From: JBAYDV01 sp041672845
GTDB taxonomy: Bacteria; Bacteroidota; Bacteroidia; Bacteroidales; UBA932
DNA: 64,000 nt
Assembly (NCBI GenBank): GCA_041672845.1
Contig: JBAYYV010000001.1
Location: forward strand, 372,001 to 436,000
Direction: 5' to 3'
The notes beneath the pieces are model-generated. The model made no database searches. It worked only from the letters and a program-made list of their open reading frames with translations, and was not told the origin of the DNA. This document shows positions 10,266-18,645 of this stretch, piece by piece; the stretch's first letter is position 1; every line of letters begins with the position of its first letter. The position numbers were made by a program, and so were the translations under genes.

Positions 10266-11183
10266 TTAATCTAGAACAGCCTTTTTCTTTCTCTTAATTT
10301 TTAATTGAGCTAGCATTACTCCAAATACTACTATTATAATACCTAATGTTTGTAGGGGGGTAATAGTTTCTTGTCCCATAAGATATGCTACTAAAGCTGA
10401 AATTCCAGGTATAATAGCTGTAAAAATACATGATTTGGTCATTCCTAAATCTTTGATAGATTCTATGTAAAACCAGAAAGCACAAGCTGAACATAATACT
10501 GCTAAACAAAGTAAAGGAGTAAGTACTTCTAAAGATAAAAGATGGAATTCAGATATATGAGAAACGTCTTTTATTAAAACAAATGGTAGAAAAAATAAAG
10601 CACCTATTATAAATTGATATGTAGTAAGAGTAAAGGTATTATATTTATCTGTAAGATTTTTAACTACAGCGCTATAACCTACTGCACCGATTACAGCTAT
10701 TAATAATAATAAAATGCCCCACCAATAATCAGAAGAAAAATTACCATTTTCTAAAACCATTAAAACTATTCCTGGTAAAGTTAAAAAAACACCTAAAATA
10801 TTCCAGAAAGTTAATTTAATGTGATAAATAATAATTTCTGTAACCATAGTGAAAATAGGGATAGTCGCTATTATGACTGCTGTCAATGTAGGAGATCCAG
10901 TATATTTCATACCATAATCTTCACCCATGAAATATATAAAAGGTTCGAAAAAAACCATTAAAAGCATCCATTTCCAGTCCTTTCTCTTTAATTTTTGGAG
11001 TCTTTTAGTGATTATGGAGAATACAAATAATATGATACCAGCTATAAATAATCTAAGAAAAAGGAAAGTAGTAATAGGAACGCCTAATTTGATTAATTGG
11101 TTAGTCCATAAAAATGAAATACCCCAAAAAATTATAGCTATAATAATAAAGGTATAGGCTTTACTATGATTAATGTTTTTCAT
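10266..11183 (-). CDS. EamA/DMT-superfamily transporter
   Basis: This is an inner-membrane drug/metabolite transporter of the 10-TM EamA type. The 305 residues contain two homologous halves, each with about five hydrophobic helices; the first begins with AIIFWGISFLWTNQL, a typical EamA opening. The C-terminus is lysine-rich and presumably cytosolic. The substrate is unknown; relatives export amino acids or other metabolites. It lies 18 bp downstream of dihydroorotase on the same strand, so cotranscription is likely, but a functional link is not implied. The gene is convergent with tex. Confidence 0.88.
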   Translation of the reverse strand: MKNINHSKAYTFIIIAIIFWGISFLWTNQLIKLGVPITTFLFLRLFIAGIILFVFSIITKRLQKLKRKDWKWMLLMVFFEPFIYFMGEDYGMKYTGSPTLTAVIIATIPIFTMVTEIIIYHIKLTFWNILGVFLTLPGIVLMVLENGNFSSDYWWGILLLLIAVIGAVGYSAVVKNLTDKYNTFTLTTYQFIIGALFFLPFVLIKDVSHISEFHLLSLEVLTPLLCLAVLCSACAFWFYIESIKDLGMTKSCIFTAIIPGISALVAYLMGQETITPLQTLGIIIVVFGVMLAQLKIKRKKKAVLD

Positions 11184-11201
11184 TATTTATTTTTTTATCT
11201 T

Positions 11202-12596
11202 TTAATCAAAAATTCGATTAAAAGAAAGCCTTTTAGAATTCCTTTTTTGAGTAAGTTTAGCATCATCTACTATTTGTGTACCATTTACGAATACATCTTC
11301 TATTTTATAATCAAACACATGTCCTTCAAATGGAGACCATTCACATTTATAAGCTATATTATCATGGCCTACAGTTACAGGTACACCATAGTCGGCATAA
11401 TTATATCTTGATTTATCACGAACTAGTACTATATCAGCATAATAACCTGATCTTAAATAACCTCTATCTTTTATATTAAAAGTAATAGCAGGTTTGTGAC
11501 ACATCATTTCTACTAATTGAGTTCTAGAAAAAATCTTATGGTCAGCCATAGTAAACATCATTTGAAGAGTATGTTGCACTAATGGTATGCCTGACGGACA
11601 ATGTAAATAATCTTTCTGTTTTTCTGAAAGAAGGTGAGGAGCATGATCACTACCTATGCTGTCACACATTCCAGATGCTACAGCTTTACGTAAAGCATCT
11701 CTATCTTGAGTAGTTTTAATCGCTGGATTACATTTAATTTTATTACCATATTCTTTATAATCCTGATCAGTAAACCATAAATGATGAACACATATTTCAT
11801 TAGTAACAGGTGTTTTCATTAGTTTAGCTTGAGCTATTAATAATAATTCTTCTAAAGTCGAAATATGTAAGATATGTAAGTGAGTATTATATTTAGATGC
11901 TAATTTAATAGCTTTAGCTGTAGATGCTATACAAGCTTCTCTTGTTCTGATTTTAGGATGATCTTCTACTGTTAATACTCTTCCTGAAGATATGGCTTTT
12001 TCTAAGTTTTCTTTTATAATAGATTCTTCTTCACAATGTGTAGATATAGGAAGAGGAGAAGATTTAAATATTTTTTCTAAAGTTTCATTATCATCTACTA
12101 ACATATTACCAGTAGAAGAACCCATAAATACTTTTAATCCACATATTTTGTTTGGATCTGCTTTAACTATTTCATCTATATTGGAATTATTAGCCCCTAA
12201 ATAAAAAGAGTAATTAGCATAAGATATTTCAGCTGCCTTGTTATATTTTTTTTCTAATGATTTTAAATCACAAATAGGAGGTTGATTATTAGGCATATCC
12301 ATATAAGAGGTAACACCACCAAGTACTGCAGCAGCACTATCAGTTTCTATATTAGCTTTTTCTGTTTGTCCTGGTTCTCTAAAATGAACTTGATCATCGA
12401 TTACTCCAGGCATCATTATCATACCTGTGGCATCTATTATTCTATCACTATTCATGATAGCTTGTTCATTTCTTTCTCGACCTATAGGGGTCGTAATCGC
12501 TAAAACTTCTAAGATTTTTTCATCTTTTATAAGAACACTTCCAGGGAAAGATTTATTCTCATTAATAATAGTAGCATTATTTATTAGTGTTAGCAT
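11202..12596 (-). CDS. pyrC: Dihydroorotase
   Basis: This amidohydrolase should interconvert carbamoyl-aspartate and dihydroorotate in pyrimidine synthesis. The metal region reads DDQVHFREPG (residues 67-76): the second histidine of the usual HxH pair is present (H71) while the first position is Gln69. Other metal-site segments are intact (GLKVFMGSST with the candidate carboxylated lysine, STHCEEE, HILHIST, GSDHAPH). I recall the Q-for-H change from other Bacteroidetes dihydroorotases, so it need not mean inactivity. The length of 464 residues fits. The ATG overlaps the end of the upstream glycosyltransferase gene by 20 bp. pyrD lies elsewhere in this window (48097-49119). Allantoinase is a less likely alternative. 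Confidence 0.87.
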   Translation of the reverse strand: MLTLINNATIINENKSFPGSVLIKDEKILEVLAITTPIGRERNEQAIMNSDRIIDATGMIMMPGVIDDQVHFREPGQTEKANIETDSAAAVLGGVTSYMDMPNNQPPICDLKSLEKKYNKAAEISYANYSFYLGANNSNIDEIVKADPNKICGLKVFMGSSTGNMLVDDNETLEKIFKSSPLPISTHCEEESIIKENLEKAISSGRVLTVEDHPKIRTREACIASTAKAIKLASKYNTHLHILHISTLEELLLIAQAKLMKTPVTNEICVHHLWFTDQDYKEYGNKIKCNPAIKTTQDRDALRKAVASGMCDSIGSDHAPHLLSEKQKDYLHCPSGIPLVQHTLQMMFTMADHKIFSRTQLVEMMCHKPAITFNIKDRGYLRSGYYADIVLVRDKSRYNYADYGVPVTVGHDNIAYKCEWSPFEGHVFDYKIEDVFVNGTQIVDDAKLTQKRNSKRLSFNRIFD

Positions 12597-13311
12597 TTCT
12601 TTTTTTTATTTTTCTAAATTTGAGTTTAATAACGCCCCAGAAAGCTTCTCCGAAAATAGAACTATTCATTTTAGATGTACCTTCTTTCCTATTAACGAAA
12701 ACGATAGGGACTTCTTTTATTTTATAATGTAATTTATAAGCATTATATTTCATTTCTATTTGAAAGCCATATCCTTTCATTTGTATTGAATCTAAATCTA
12801 TTGATTCTAATACTTCGCGTTTATAACAAACAAAACCTGCAGTAGAATCAAATATTCTCATATGTAAAATATTTCTTACATAAAATGAAGCACCATATGA
12901 AATAACGACTCTTCTTAAAGGCCAATTCGTAACAGCTATACCTTGACAATATCTAGAACCTATGGCTACGTCATTATCGGCGCAAGCTTTAAATAAACTT
13001 TTAAGATATTTAGGATCATGAGAAAAGTCTGCATCCATCTCAGAAATATAGTCATACTTATGTTCTATAGCCCATTTAAAAGCAGTAATATAAGCTGTCC
13101 CTAGTCCTAATTTACCTGATCTTTCAATTATAAATAATCTTTCTGAGAATTCTTTTTGAAGATCCTTGATAATATTAGCAGTTTTATCTGGTGAATTATC
13201 ATCTACTATCAATAAATGGTAGTATTCTTCAAGAGAAAAGATAGTTCTTATGATCTTCTCGATATTCTCTTTTTCGTTATAAGTAGGTATAATTACTAGT
13301 TTATTTGACAT
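12577..13311 (-). CDS. Family 2 glycosyltransferase, polyprenol-phosphate mannose synthase type
   Basis: The protein is likely to transfer a sugar from a nucleotide donor to a polyprenol phosphate at the cytosolic face of the membrane. The GT-A fold starts at residue 1 (LVIIPTYNEKENIEKII), followed by DDNSPD and the metal-binding DADFSHDP motif; EMDADFSHDP is characteristic of DPM1-like enzymes. It has 244 residues and no C-terminal membrane anchor, as in short DPM1 proteins. The donor and acceptor cannot be read from the sequence. It is first in a three-gene minus-strand set with pyrC and the EamA transporter, and shares a divergent promoter region with the secreted protein at 13389. Confidence 0.88.
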   Translation of the reverse strand: MSNKLVIIPTYNEKENIEKIIRTIFSLEEYYHLLIVDDNSPDKTANIIKDLQKEFSERLFIIERSGKLGLGTAYITAFKWAIEHKYDYISEMDADFSHDPKYLKSLFKACADNDVAIGSRYCQGIAVTNWPLRRVVISYGASFYVRNILHMRIFDSTAGFVCYKREVLESIDLDSIQMKGYGFQIEMKYNAYKLHYKIKEVPIVFVNRKEGTSKMNSSIFGEAFWGVIKLKFRKIKKRNANTNK

Positions 13312-13336
13312 TTTTCAGGAAATATTAATTAACGTT

Positions 13337-13344
13337 CAAATATA
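13337..13344 (-). promoter_or_regulatory. -7 element for the glycosyltransferase-pyrC operon
   Basis: On the minus strand this reads TATATTTG, a perfect match to the Bacteroidetes -7 consensus TAnnTTTG. It would place the transcription start some 20 bp before the ATG at 13311. No good -33 TTTG is seen at the normal spacing, so the call rests on the -7 box and position. Confidence 0.45.
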
Positions 13345-13357
13345 GGGATTTTTTCAA

Positions 13358-13365
13358 TATCTTTG
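13358..13365 (+). promoter_or_regulatory. -7 element for the 13389 gene
   Basis: TATCTTTG matches TAnnTTTG exactly and lies 23 bp before the ATG at 13389, in the 77-bp divergent intergenic region. The -33 region is weak (GTTC). It probably drives the unknown secreted protein and the 5'-nucleotidase. Confidence 0.45.
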
Positions 13366-13388
13366 TACGATTAACAATGAAAGCTTAA

Positions 13389-14468
13389 ATGAAAAAATTC
13401 TTAATTCTTATATCATTTATCATTATTTCTTTACCTATATTTTCTCAACATATTGAGTGGAATATAAATATGCAGTTTAAATTTGATAATAGAGAATATT
13501 CAGCTTATTCAGAATTTTCTAAAACACGTTTTGGTGTCACTTTAATACCTGAAGTCGGAGTGGATTGGGGTAATGGACATCACTTTCGTGCTGGTGCTAA
13601 TATCTTAAGAGATTTTGGTAATATTGAAAATAAAATAACATGGAATTATCTTTGTTATTATTCATATAATTCTAAAAATTTAGATGTATATGCAGGAGCA
13701 TTTCCTAATATATATTTAATAGGTGATTATCCCAGGTTTATATTAAGTGATGATGAACGTTATTTTAATTCTGATCTAGAAGGACTGGCCCTGCAATATC
13801 ATAATGATAAAGGTTATATAGAATTTGTATCTGATTGGCGTAGTAAATATTCTTCAACTACTAGAGAAATATTTTCTTTGTATTCTGCTACAGATTGGAA
13901 TTTTGGTGATTTACATTTAGGAAACTATTTAAATATGGTACATTATTCATGTTCTGAAATATGGAAAAATGCTGTAGATAATATTTGGATTTCGCCATAT
14001 GTGGGTTATGATTTTGGTAAACCTTTTCATATGGATAAATGCCTTTTACGTGTGGGATATTTACAAACATTTCAGAGAGATAGAATACATGACCAGGATT
14101 TTAAACATCCAGGAGGTGCTCTTATTATGTTAAAAATGGCTAATTGGAAATTTGGTTTAGATAATACTTTATTTTTAGGGGAAAATCTGATGCCTTATTA
14201 TTATGTTAATAATGATCCTACAGGATCTACGCAGGGTACTTTTTATAGTACTAATTTATATACAGGTGAGAATTCTTATGGTACTGAATCAGGATGTTAT
14301 AATAGATTAGAATTCTATTGGTTACCTAAAACCAATGAATTTGTTAATCTTAAGGTATCGGCTGTATTACACATAGATGGATATGCTAATGTCGGATGGC
14401 AACAGTTAATTTTTCTAGAAATTAATTTGAATAAGGTTTATAACGATATAAAGTTTAATAAAAGATAA
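13389..14468 (+). CDS. Secreted or outer-membrane protein of unknown function
   Basis: I do not recognise a named family with confidence. The 359-residue protein begins with a clear Sec signal peptide (residues 1-19, ending in FSQ). The rest is rich in aromatic residues, Gly and Asn with alternating polar/hydrophobic strands, and it ends in a strand-like segment (QLIFLEINLNKV). This pattern suggests an outer-membrane beta-barrel or a surface beta-sandwich protein. No lipobox is present. It lies 5 bp before a 5'-nucleotidase lipoprotein gene and is very probably cotranscribed with it, which hints at a role in nucleotide or phosphate-ester use at the cell envelope, but that is inference only. 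Confidence 0.7.
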   Translation: MKKFLILISFIIISLPIFSQHIEWNINMQFKFDNREYSAYSEFSKTRFGVTLIPEVGVDWGNGHHFRAGANILRDFGNIENKITWNYLCYYSYNSKNLDVYAGAFPNIYLIGDYPRFILSDDERYFNSDLEGLALQYHNDKGYIEFVSDWRSKYSSTTREIFSLYSATDWNFGDLHLGNYLNMVHYSCSEIWKNAVDNIWISPYVGYDFGKPFHMDKCLLRVGYLQTFQRDRIHDQDFKHPGGALIMLKMANWKFGLDNTLFLGENLMPYYYVNNDPTGSTQGTFYSTNLYTGENSYGTESGCYNRLEFYWLPKTNEFVNLKVSAVLHIDGYANVGWQQLIFLEINLNKVYNDIKFNKR

Positions 14469-14473
14469 AAAAG

Positions 14474-16078
14474 ATGAAAAAATTATTAATACTTTTCTTA
14501 ATTATTTGTTTAGCTTCATGTTCGAATAATCGTTCTGGTGATATAACTATATTATCTACTAATGATGTTCATGGAACTTATTTTCCTCAATCATTTGTAG
14601 ATACGATATATAAATATCCTTCTCTTTGTCAAGTTTCAGAGACGGTGAAAGAGTATAGAGATAGTCTAGGTGATAATCATGTATTATTATTTGATATAGG
14701 AGATGGATATCAAGGAACAAATGCTTCTTATTATGCTAATTTCGTAGATAGTACATCTTCAAAGCATTTATTTTCTAGGATAGTTAATTATATGAAATAT
14801 GATGTATTAGTAGTCGGTAATCATGATATTGAAGCTGGTCATCCTGTATATGATAGGATATCTAAAGAAATAGATGCTTCTTATTTAGCCTGTAATGCGA
14901 TATCTCGTGAGAAAAAAAGATCTTATTTCGAACCATACACTATTATTCGTAAAAATAATATGAAAATAGCAGTAATAGGTGCTACTTCTCCCGCTATTGC
15001 TTCTTGGGTATCTCCAGATAAATGGGAGGGAATGGTATTTATTCCTATAAAAGAATGTGTGGAAATGTATGTAAAAGAAGTTAAAAAAAAGGAACATCCT
15101 GATTTTATTATAGTGGCTATTCATGCAGGTGTTGGTCAAGGAGATGCTTTAAATATCGAACAATGTGGTGAATTTTTAGCTAAAAACCTTCAGGGGATAG
15201 ATGTAATTATGGCTTCACATGATCATATACCATATATAAATAAGATCTATAATGGTCAAGATTCGGTTTTATTGATAGATGGGGGGTGTAAAAGTAAATA
15301 TATCTCTAAGATTAATTTAAATTTAAAAGATTCTGCTTCTATAATTACTAAAAATGTATCAGGATGTCTTTTACATACTGATATTCATAAGTTAGATAAA
15401 GATTATTTAAATACATTCCGTCCTGATTATAATAAAATCAAAAAATTTTCTAATGCTGAAATAGGATTTCTAAATCAAGATTTAGATTTTAGTAAAGCTT
15501 TAAATTCTTCTTGTGATTATATGAAATTTATTCATTTTATTCAAATGAAGTATTCTGATTCTGAATTATCTATTGCAGCTCCATTAAATACAAAAGGATT
15601 TATTCATAAAGGCAAATTGGTTTATAATGATTTATTTAGATTATATCGTTTTGAAAATTCGTTAGAAAGTATAAATATGACGGGGAAAGAAGTTAAGGAT
15701 TATTTAGAAAATTCATATGATTATCAGTTAAAAGAAAAAGGTTTTTATTTTAACTATGATTCTATGGCTGGATTAAATTATACAGTAGATAAATCTAAAG
15801 AAAATGGTCATAGAATTAATATTATATCTATGGCAGATGGCGGTAATTTTAATTCTACTAAGTTATATAAAGTAGCGATAAATTCATACCGAGTTAACGG
15901 AGGAGGAGGTTTACTTTCTTCAGTAGGGCTTAATAGAAAAATCCTTAATAATAGAATTATTAAAAATTATCCTGAGATAAGAAATTGTATTTATAATTAC
16001 ATTAAAGAGAATAAAACTATCAATATTGAAGAAATAGAGAATAATTATCATATTGGTTCTTGGAAATTTGTGGATTAA
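14474..16078 (+). CDS. 5'-nucleotidase/UDP-sugar hydrolase family lipoprotein
   Basis: This dinuclear metallophosphoesterase should hydrolyse extracytoplasmic nucleotides or related phosphate esters. Residues 1-16 form a lipoprotein signal (lipobox LASC). The metallophosphatase domain carries the ordered motifs STNDVHG, FDIGDGYQGT, VVGNHDIEAG, IHAGVG and ASHDHIPY, so all metal ligands seem present. The C-terminal 5'-nucleotidase domain (about residues 340-530) ends with the substrate-binding stretch SYRVNGGGG. Both domains are in one 534-residue chain. It follows the unknown secreted protein by 5 bp. The exact substrate (5'-nucleotide, UDP-sugar or 2',3'-cyclic nucleotide) is open. Confidence 0.88.
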   Translation: MKKLLILFLIICLASCSNNRSGDITILSTNDVHGTYFPQSFVDTIYKYPSLCQVSETVKEYRDSLGDNHVLLFDIGDGYQGTNASYYANFVDSTSSKHLFSRIVNYMKYDVLVVGNHDIEAGHPVYDRISKEIDASYLACNAISREKKRSYFEPYTIIRKNNMKIAVIGATSPAIASWVSPDKWEGMVFIPIKECVEMYVKEVKKKEHPDFIIVAIHAGVGQGDALNIEQCGEFLAKNLQGIDVIMASHDHIPYINKIYNGQDSVLLIDGGCKSKYISKINLNLKDSASIITKNVSGCLLHTDIHKLDKDYLNTFRPDYNKIKKFSNAEIGFLNQDLDFSKALNSSCDYMKFIHFIQMKYSDSELSIAAPLNTKGFIHKGKLVYNDLFRLYRFENSLESINMTGKEVKDYLENSYDYQLKEKGFYFNYDSMAGLNYTVDKSKENGHRINIISMADGGNFNSTKLYKVAINSYRVNGGGGLLSSVGLNRKILNNRIIKNYPEIRNCIYNYIKENKTINIEEIENNYHIGSWKFVD

Positions 16079-16119
16079 TCATAGAATTTATTATATTTGT
16101 ATACAGTTTATATTTAGAT

Positions 16120-16413
16120 ATGGAAAATAATATTAGAATTATTATAAATAGTCTGAAAAAGAAGCTTAATTTTTTAATATCTCAGTACGAGATACTTTTA
16201 AGAGAAAACCATCTTTTGAACGAATCTGTTTCTAAATACAAACAGGAATTAGAGAGTATTAACAATCGAAATAAGAGATTAGAAGAAAAAACTGAGAAAT
16301 TGCGATTAACTGAAGCTTTCAGTTCATCTTCAGAAGATGTGTTAGCTGCTAAGAAAGAATTAGCTAAATTAGTTAGGGAAATAGATAAGTGTATAGCATT
16401 GTTGAATGAGTGA
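16120..16413 (+). CDS. Small coiled-coil protein upstream of ZapA
   Basis: The protein has 97 residues and is mostly one predicted coiled coil (residues about 5-65, heptad-like ENHLLNESVSKYKQEL), followed by a short linker and a C-terminal helix (REIDKCIALLNE). The start is placed at the ATG at 16120; a longer frame from 16060 runs back into the 5'-nucleotidase gene and would add an unlikely hydrophobic leader. It overlaps zapA by 8 bp, so the two are translationally coupled. By position and architecture it resembles the ZapA-partner coiled-coil proteins of the divisome (ZauP in Caulobacter, ZapB in enterobacteria), but I cannot show homology. A role in Z-ring organisation is inference. Confidence 0.78.
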   Translation: MENNIRIIINSLKKKLNFLISQYEILLRENHLLNESVSKYKQELESINNRNKRLEEKTEKLRLTEAFSSSSEDVLAAKKELAKLVREIDKCIALLNE

Positions 16414-16726
16414 TGATATGATAGAAGAAAAACATTCTATAGAAATTACAATTGCTGATCGAAAGTATAATTTTACTGTTGGATCAGAAGATGAAGAAAT
16501 TTTTAGAGAAGCACTTAGTGTTTTATCTGATCAATTAGAATCTTATAGAAGGAAATATTCTATCAAAGAGGATCAAGATGCTTTAGCCATAGCCGCATTT
16601 CAGTTTGTAGTAAAGTTTTTGAAGTTACAGAAGAATGATGTCATGACTATAACTAAAGAACTACAGGAGACGAATAATCAATTAGATGCTTATTTCGAAG
16701 CAAATATGAAAGAGAATAGCCGTTGA
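16406..16726 (+). CDS. zapA: Cell division protein ZapA
   Basis: ZapA binds FtsZ and promotes filament bundling at midcell. The 106-residue protein has the ZapA layout: an N-terminal globular domain (SIEITIADRKYNFTVGSEDE) and a long C-terminal helix for dimerisation (from about residue 60), including the conserved DALAIAAFQFVVKFLKL region. Start options are ATG 16406, overlapping the preceding stop, or ATG 16418; the first is used here. The last codons coincide with the 5' arm of a probable structured RNA (16718-16904), an unusual overlap. Followed by that RNA and rny. Confidence 0.9.
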   Translation: MSDDMIEEKHSIEITIADRKYNFTVGSEDEEIFREALSVLSDQLESYRRKYSIKEDQDALAIAAFQFVVKFLKLQKNDVMTITKELQETNNQLDAYFEANMKENSR

Positions 16727-16904
16727 TAGCTTTTGCTTAAATCAACACTAATTTATTACCGAGTGTACTCGAAGGATGAAGACAGGCCTAGGTTACCTCT
16801 TAGGAGGGATTCCATTTATTTGGGACGTTGGAAGTTTGATTCTGAAGGAGCTCAAATCCTATTTTTATCAGATTTTATGATAAAATGTTGTCAACGGCTT
16901 TTTT
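16718..16904 (+). ncRNA. ssrS: Probable structured RNA, 6S RNA candidate
   Basis: The 230-bp gap between zapA and rny is bracketed by complementary ends: AGCCGTTGATA at 16718-16728 pairs with TGTCAACGGCT at 16889-16899 (11 pairs, one G-U), followed by a run of T, so the 3' arm ends as an intrinsic terminator. Inside there are further hairpins, for example GAGTGTACTC and TTTTATCA/TGATAAAA (16863-16870 with 16878-16885). A rod of about 187 nt closed by its own ends and placed directly after zapA is what 6S RNA looks like; in Proteobacteria ssrS also follows zapA. I cannot confirm the central bubble. The 5' end lies in the last zapA codons. An alternative is a cis-acting leader of rny. Confidence 0.55.
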
Positions 16905-16960
16905 ATAATATTTATTGTTAATACATTTTAAATGTAACTAAATTATCAACTACATATAAA

Positions 16961-18496
16961 ATGCAACAAATATTATTAACAGCAGTTATATCTATTATAC
17001 TAGCTGTTGGAATTTATTCCATTATTCAGCATACCATCCTAAAGAAAAAACGTGATCAAGTTCTTTTGGATGCTGAGAAGGAAGGTGAAAGAATTAAAAA
17101 AGAAAAAATTCTACAAGCCAAAGAAAAGTTTCTTCAATTAAAATCAAATCACGAACAATATCTTCAAGATAAAAATTCTGTACTTCAGAAAGATGAAAAC
17201 ACATTAAAACAGAAGTACAATACTTTTAATCAGCTAAATTCTGAGTTTCAGAAAAAGAACAAAGAAGCTGATTCTATTCGTAAAAATTTAAAAACACAGT
17301 TAGATTTATTAAATAAAAAATCTGAAGATTATGAAAAATTAAGAGAAGAAGCTATAAATCAAATAGAAAAAATTTCAGGAATTACAGCAGAAGAAGCGAA
17401 GAAACAGTTAATGGAATCCATGAAAGATGAGGCTAAAACTCAATCCATGGGGTATATTAATGATGTTATGGATGAAGCTCGTATGACAGCTAGTAAAGAA
17501 GCTAAGAGAATAGTTATTAATACTATTCAAAGAACTGCTCCAGAAACTTCTATAGAAAATGCAGTTACTGTTTTCAATATCGAAAGTGATGAGATTAAAG
17601 GAAGAATTATCGGTAGAGAAGGTAGAAATATTAGAGCTTTAGAAGCTGCTACAGGTGTGGAAATCGTAGTAGATGATACTCCTGAAGCTATCTTATTATC
17701 TGCTTTTGATCCTGTAAGAAGGGAAGTAGCTAGATTAGCTTTACATCAGTTAGTAACTGATGGCCGTATTCATCCTGCTAGAATCGAAGAAGTAGTATCT
17801 AAGGTACAGAAACAGCTTGATGAAGAAATTATGGAAACTGGTAAGCGTACTTGTATCGATTTAGGTGTTCATGGTCTTCATATAGAGTTAATTAAATTAA
17901 TTGGACGTATGAAGTATCGTTCTTCTTACGGACAGAACTTACTACAGCATTCTAGAGAAGTAGCTAATATATGTGCTACTATGGCTTCTGAACTAGGTCT
18001 TAATCCTAAAACAGCTAAGAGAGCAGGACTTCTTCATGATATTGGTAAAGTTTCGGAGGAAAATTCTGAATTACCTCATGCTATATTAGGTATGAAATTA
18101 GCTGAAAAGTATAAAGAAAAGAAAGATATTTGTAATGCGATCGGAGCTCATCATGAAGAAATAGAAATGGAATCTCTTATTTCTCCTATAGTATTAGTAG
18201 GTGATGCTATTTCAGGAGCTCGTCCAGGTGCTAGACGTGAAGTTATAGAATCATATATCAAGAGATTAAAAGATATGGAAGATATAGCTTTATCTTATCC
18301 TGGAGTTACTAAAACATATGCTATTCAAGCTGGTAGAGAACTTAGGGTAATAGTAGGAGCTGAAGAAGTATCTGATAAAGATATTGAAAATCTTTCTAAT
18401 GATATAGCTAAGAAGATTCAAAACGAAATGGTTTATCCAGGACAGGTTAAAATAATCGTCATTAGAGAAACTAGATCAGTCGCATTTGCTAAATAA
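16961..18496 (+). CDS. rny: Ribonuclease Y
   Basis: RNase Y is a membrane-anchored endoribonuclease that starts mRNA decay. It has an N-terminal transmembrane helix (residues about 4-22), a long coiled coil (about 30-150), a KH domain with the GxxG loop (IKGRIIGREGRN), and an HD domain with the metal site LLHDIGKV, followed by the conserved C-terminal region. The 511-residue length is typical. The ATG at 16961 follows the structured RNA by 56 bp. A strong terminator hairpin follows at 18509-18543. Confidence 0.96.
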   Translation: MQQILLTAVISIILAVGIYSIIQHTILKKKRDQVLLDAEKEGERIKKEKILQAKEKFLQLKSNHEQYLQDKNSVLQKDENTLKQKYNTFNQLNSEFQKKNKEADSIRKNLKTQLDLLNKKSEDYEKLREEAINQIEKISGITAEEAKKQLMESMKDEAKTQSMGYINDVMDEARMTASKEAKRIVINTIQRTAPETSIENAVTVFNIESDEIKGRIIGREGRNIRALEAATGVEIVVDDTPEAILLSAFDPVRREVARLALHQLVTDGRIHPARIEEVVSKVQKQLDEEIMETGKRTCIDLGVHGLHIELIKLIGRMKYRSSYGQNLLQHSREVANICATMASELGLNPKTAKRAGLLHDIGKVSEENSELPHAILGMKLAEKYKEKKDICNAIGAHHEEIEMESLISPIVLVGDAISGARPGARREVIESYIKRLKDMEDIALSYPGVTKTYAIQAGRELRVIVGAEEVSDKDIENLSNDIAKKIQNEMVYPGQVKIIVIRETRSVAFAK

Positions 18497-18508
18497 AGCT
18501 AATATATA

Positions 18509-18543
18509 AGCCACATATTATTATATAATTATGTGGCTTTTTT
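18509..18543 (+). terminator. Intrinsic terminator of rny
   Basis: AGCCACATA (18509-18517) pairs with TATGTGGCT (18530-18538), followed by a run of six T. It lies 12 bp after the rny stop codon and points in the same direction. Confidence 0.85.
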
Positions 18544-18592
18544 ATGTCTTAATGGTTTTCGTAAAACCTAGGTAGAATTATAAACTGCTCAT

Positions 18593-18626
18593 AAAAAAAG
18601 CGACTAGAAAATCTAGTCGCTTTTTT
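18593..18626. terminator. Bidirectional intrinsic terminator between rny and the oxidoreductase operon
   Basis: GCGACTAGA (18600-18608) pairs perfectly with TCTAGTCGC (18612-18620) around a 3-base loop. A run of seven A precedes it and a run of T follows, so it can end transcription from both sides. It lies 19 bp beyond the stop of the minus-strand gene at 18646 and is probably that operon's main terminator. Confidence 0.85.
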
Positions 18627-18645
18627 ATTATCATTTAGATATTGT

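Noticed and set aside
10294..10509. Minus-strand 71-residue frame inside the EamA gene
   Set aside because: Out-of-frame shadow of a well-supported membrane protein gene; composition is Tyr/Ser-rich as expected from shifted hydrophobic codons.
13888..14070. Minus-strand 60-residue frame antisense to the unknown secreted protein
   Set aside because: Fully antisense to a gene with a clear signal peptide; no start context or family features.
16733..16921. 62-residue plus-strand open frame between zapA and rny
   Set aside because: It begins at a TTG, has no signal or family features, and runs through the paired arms and terminator of the probable structured RNA.
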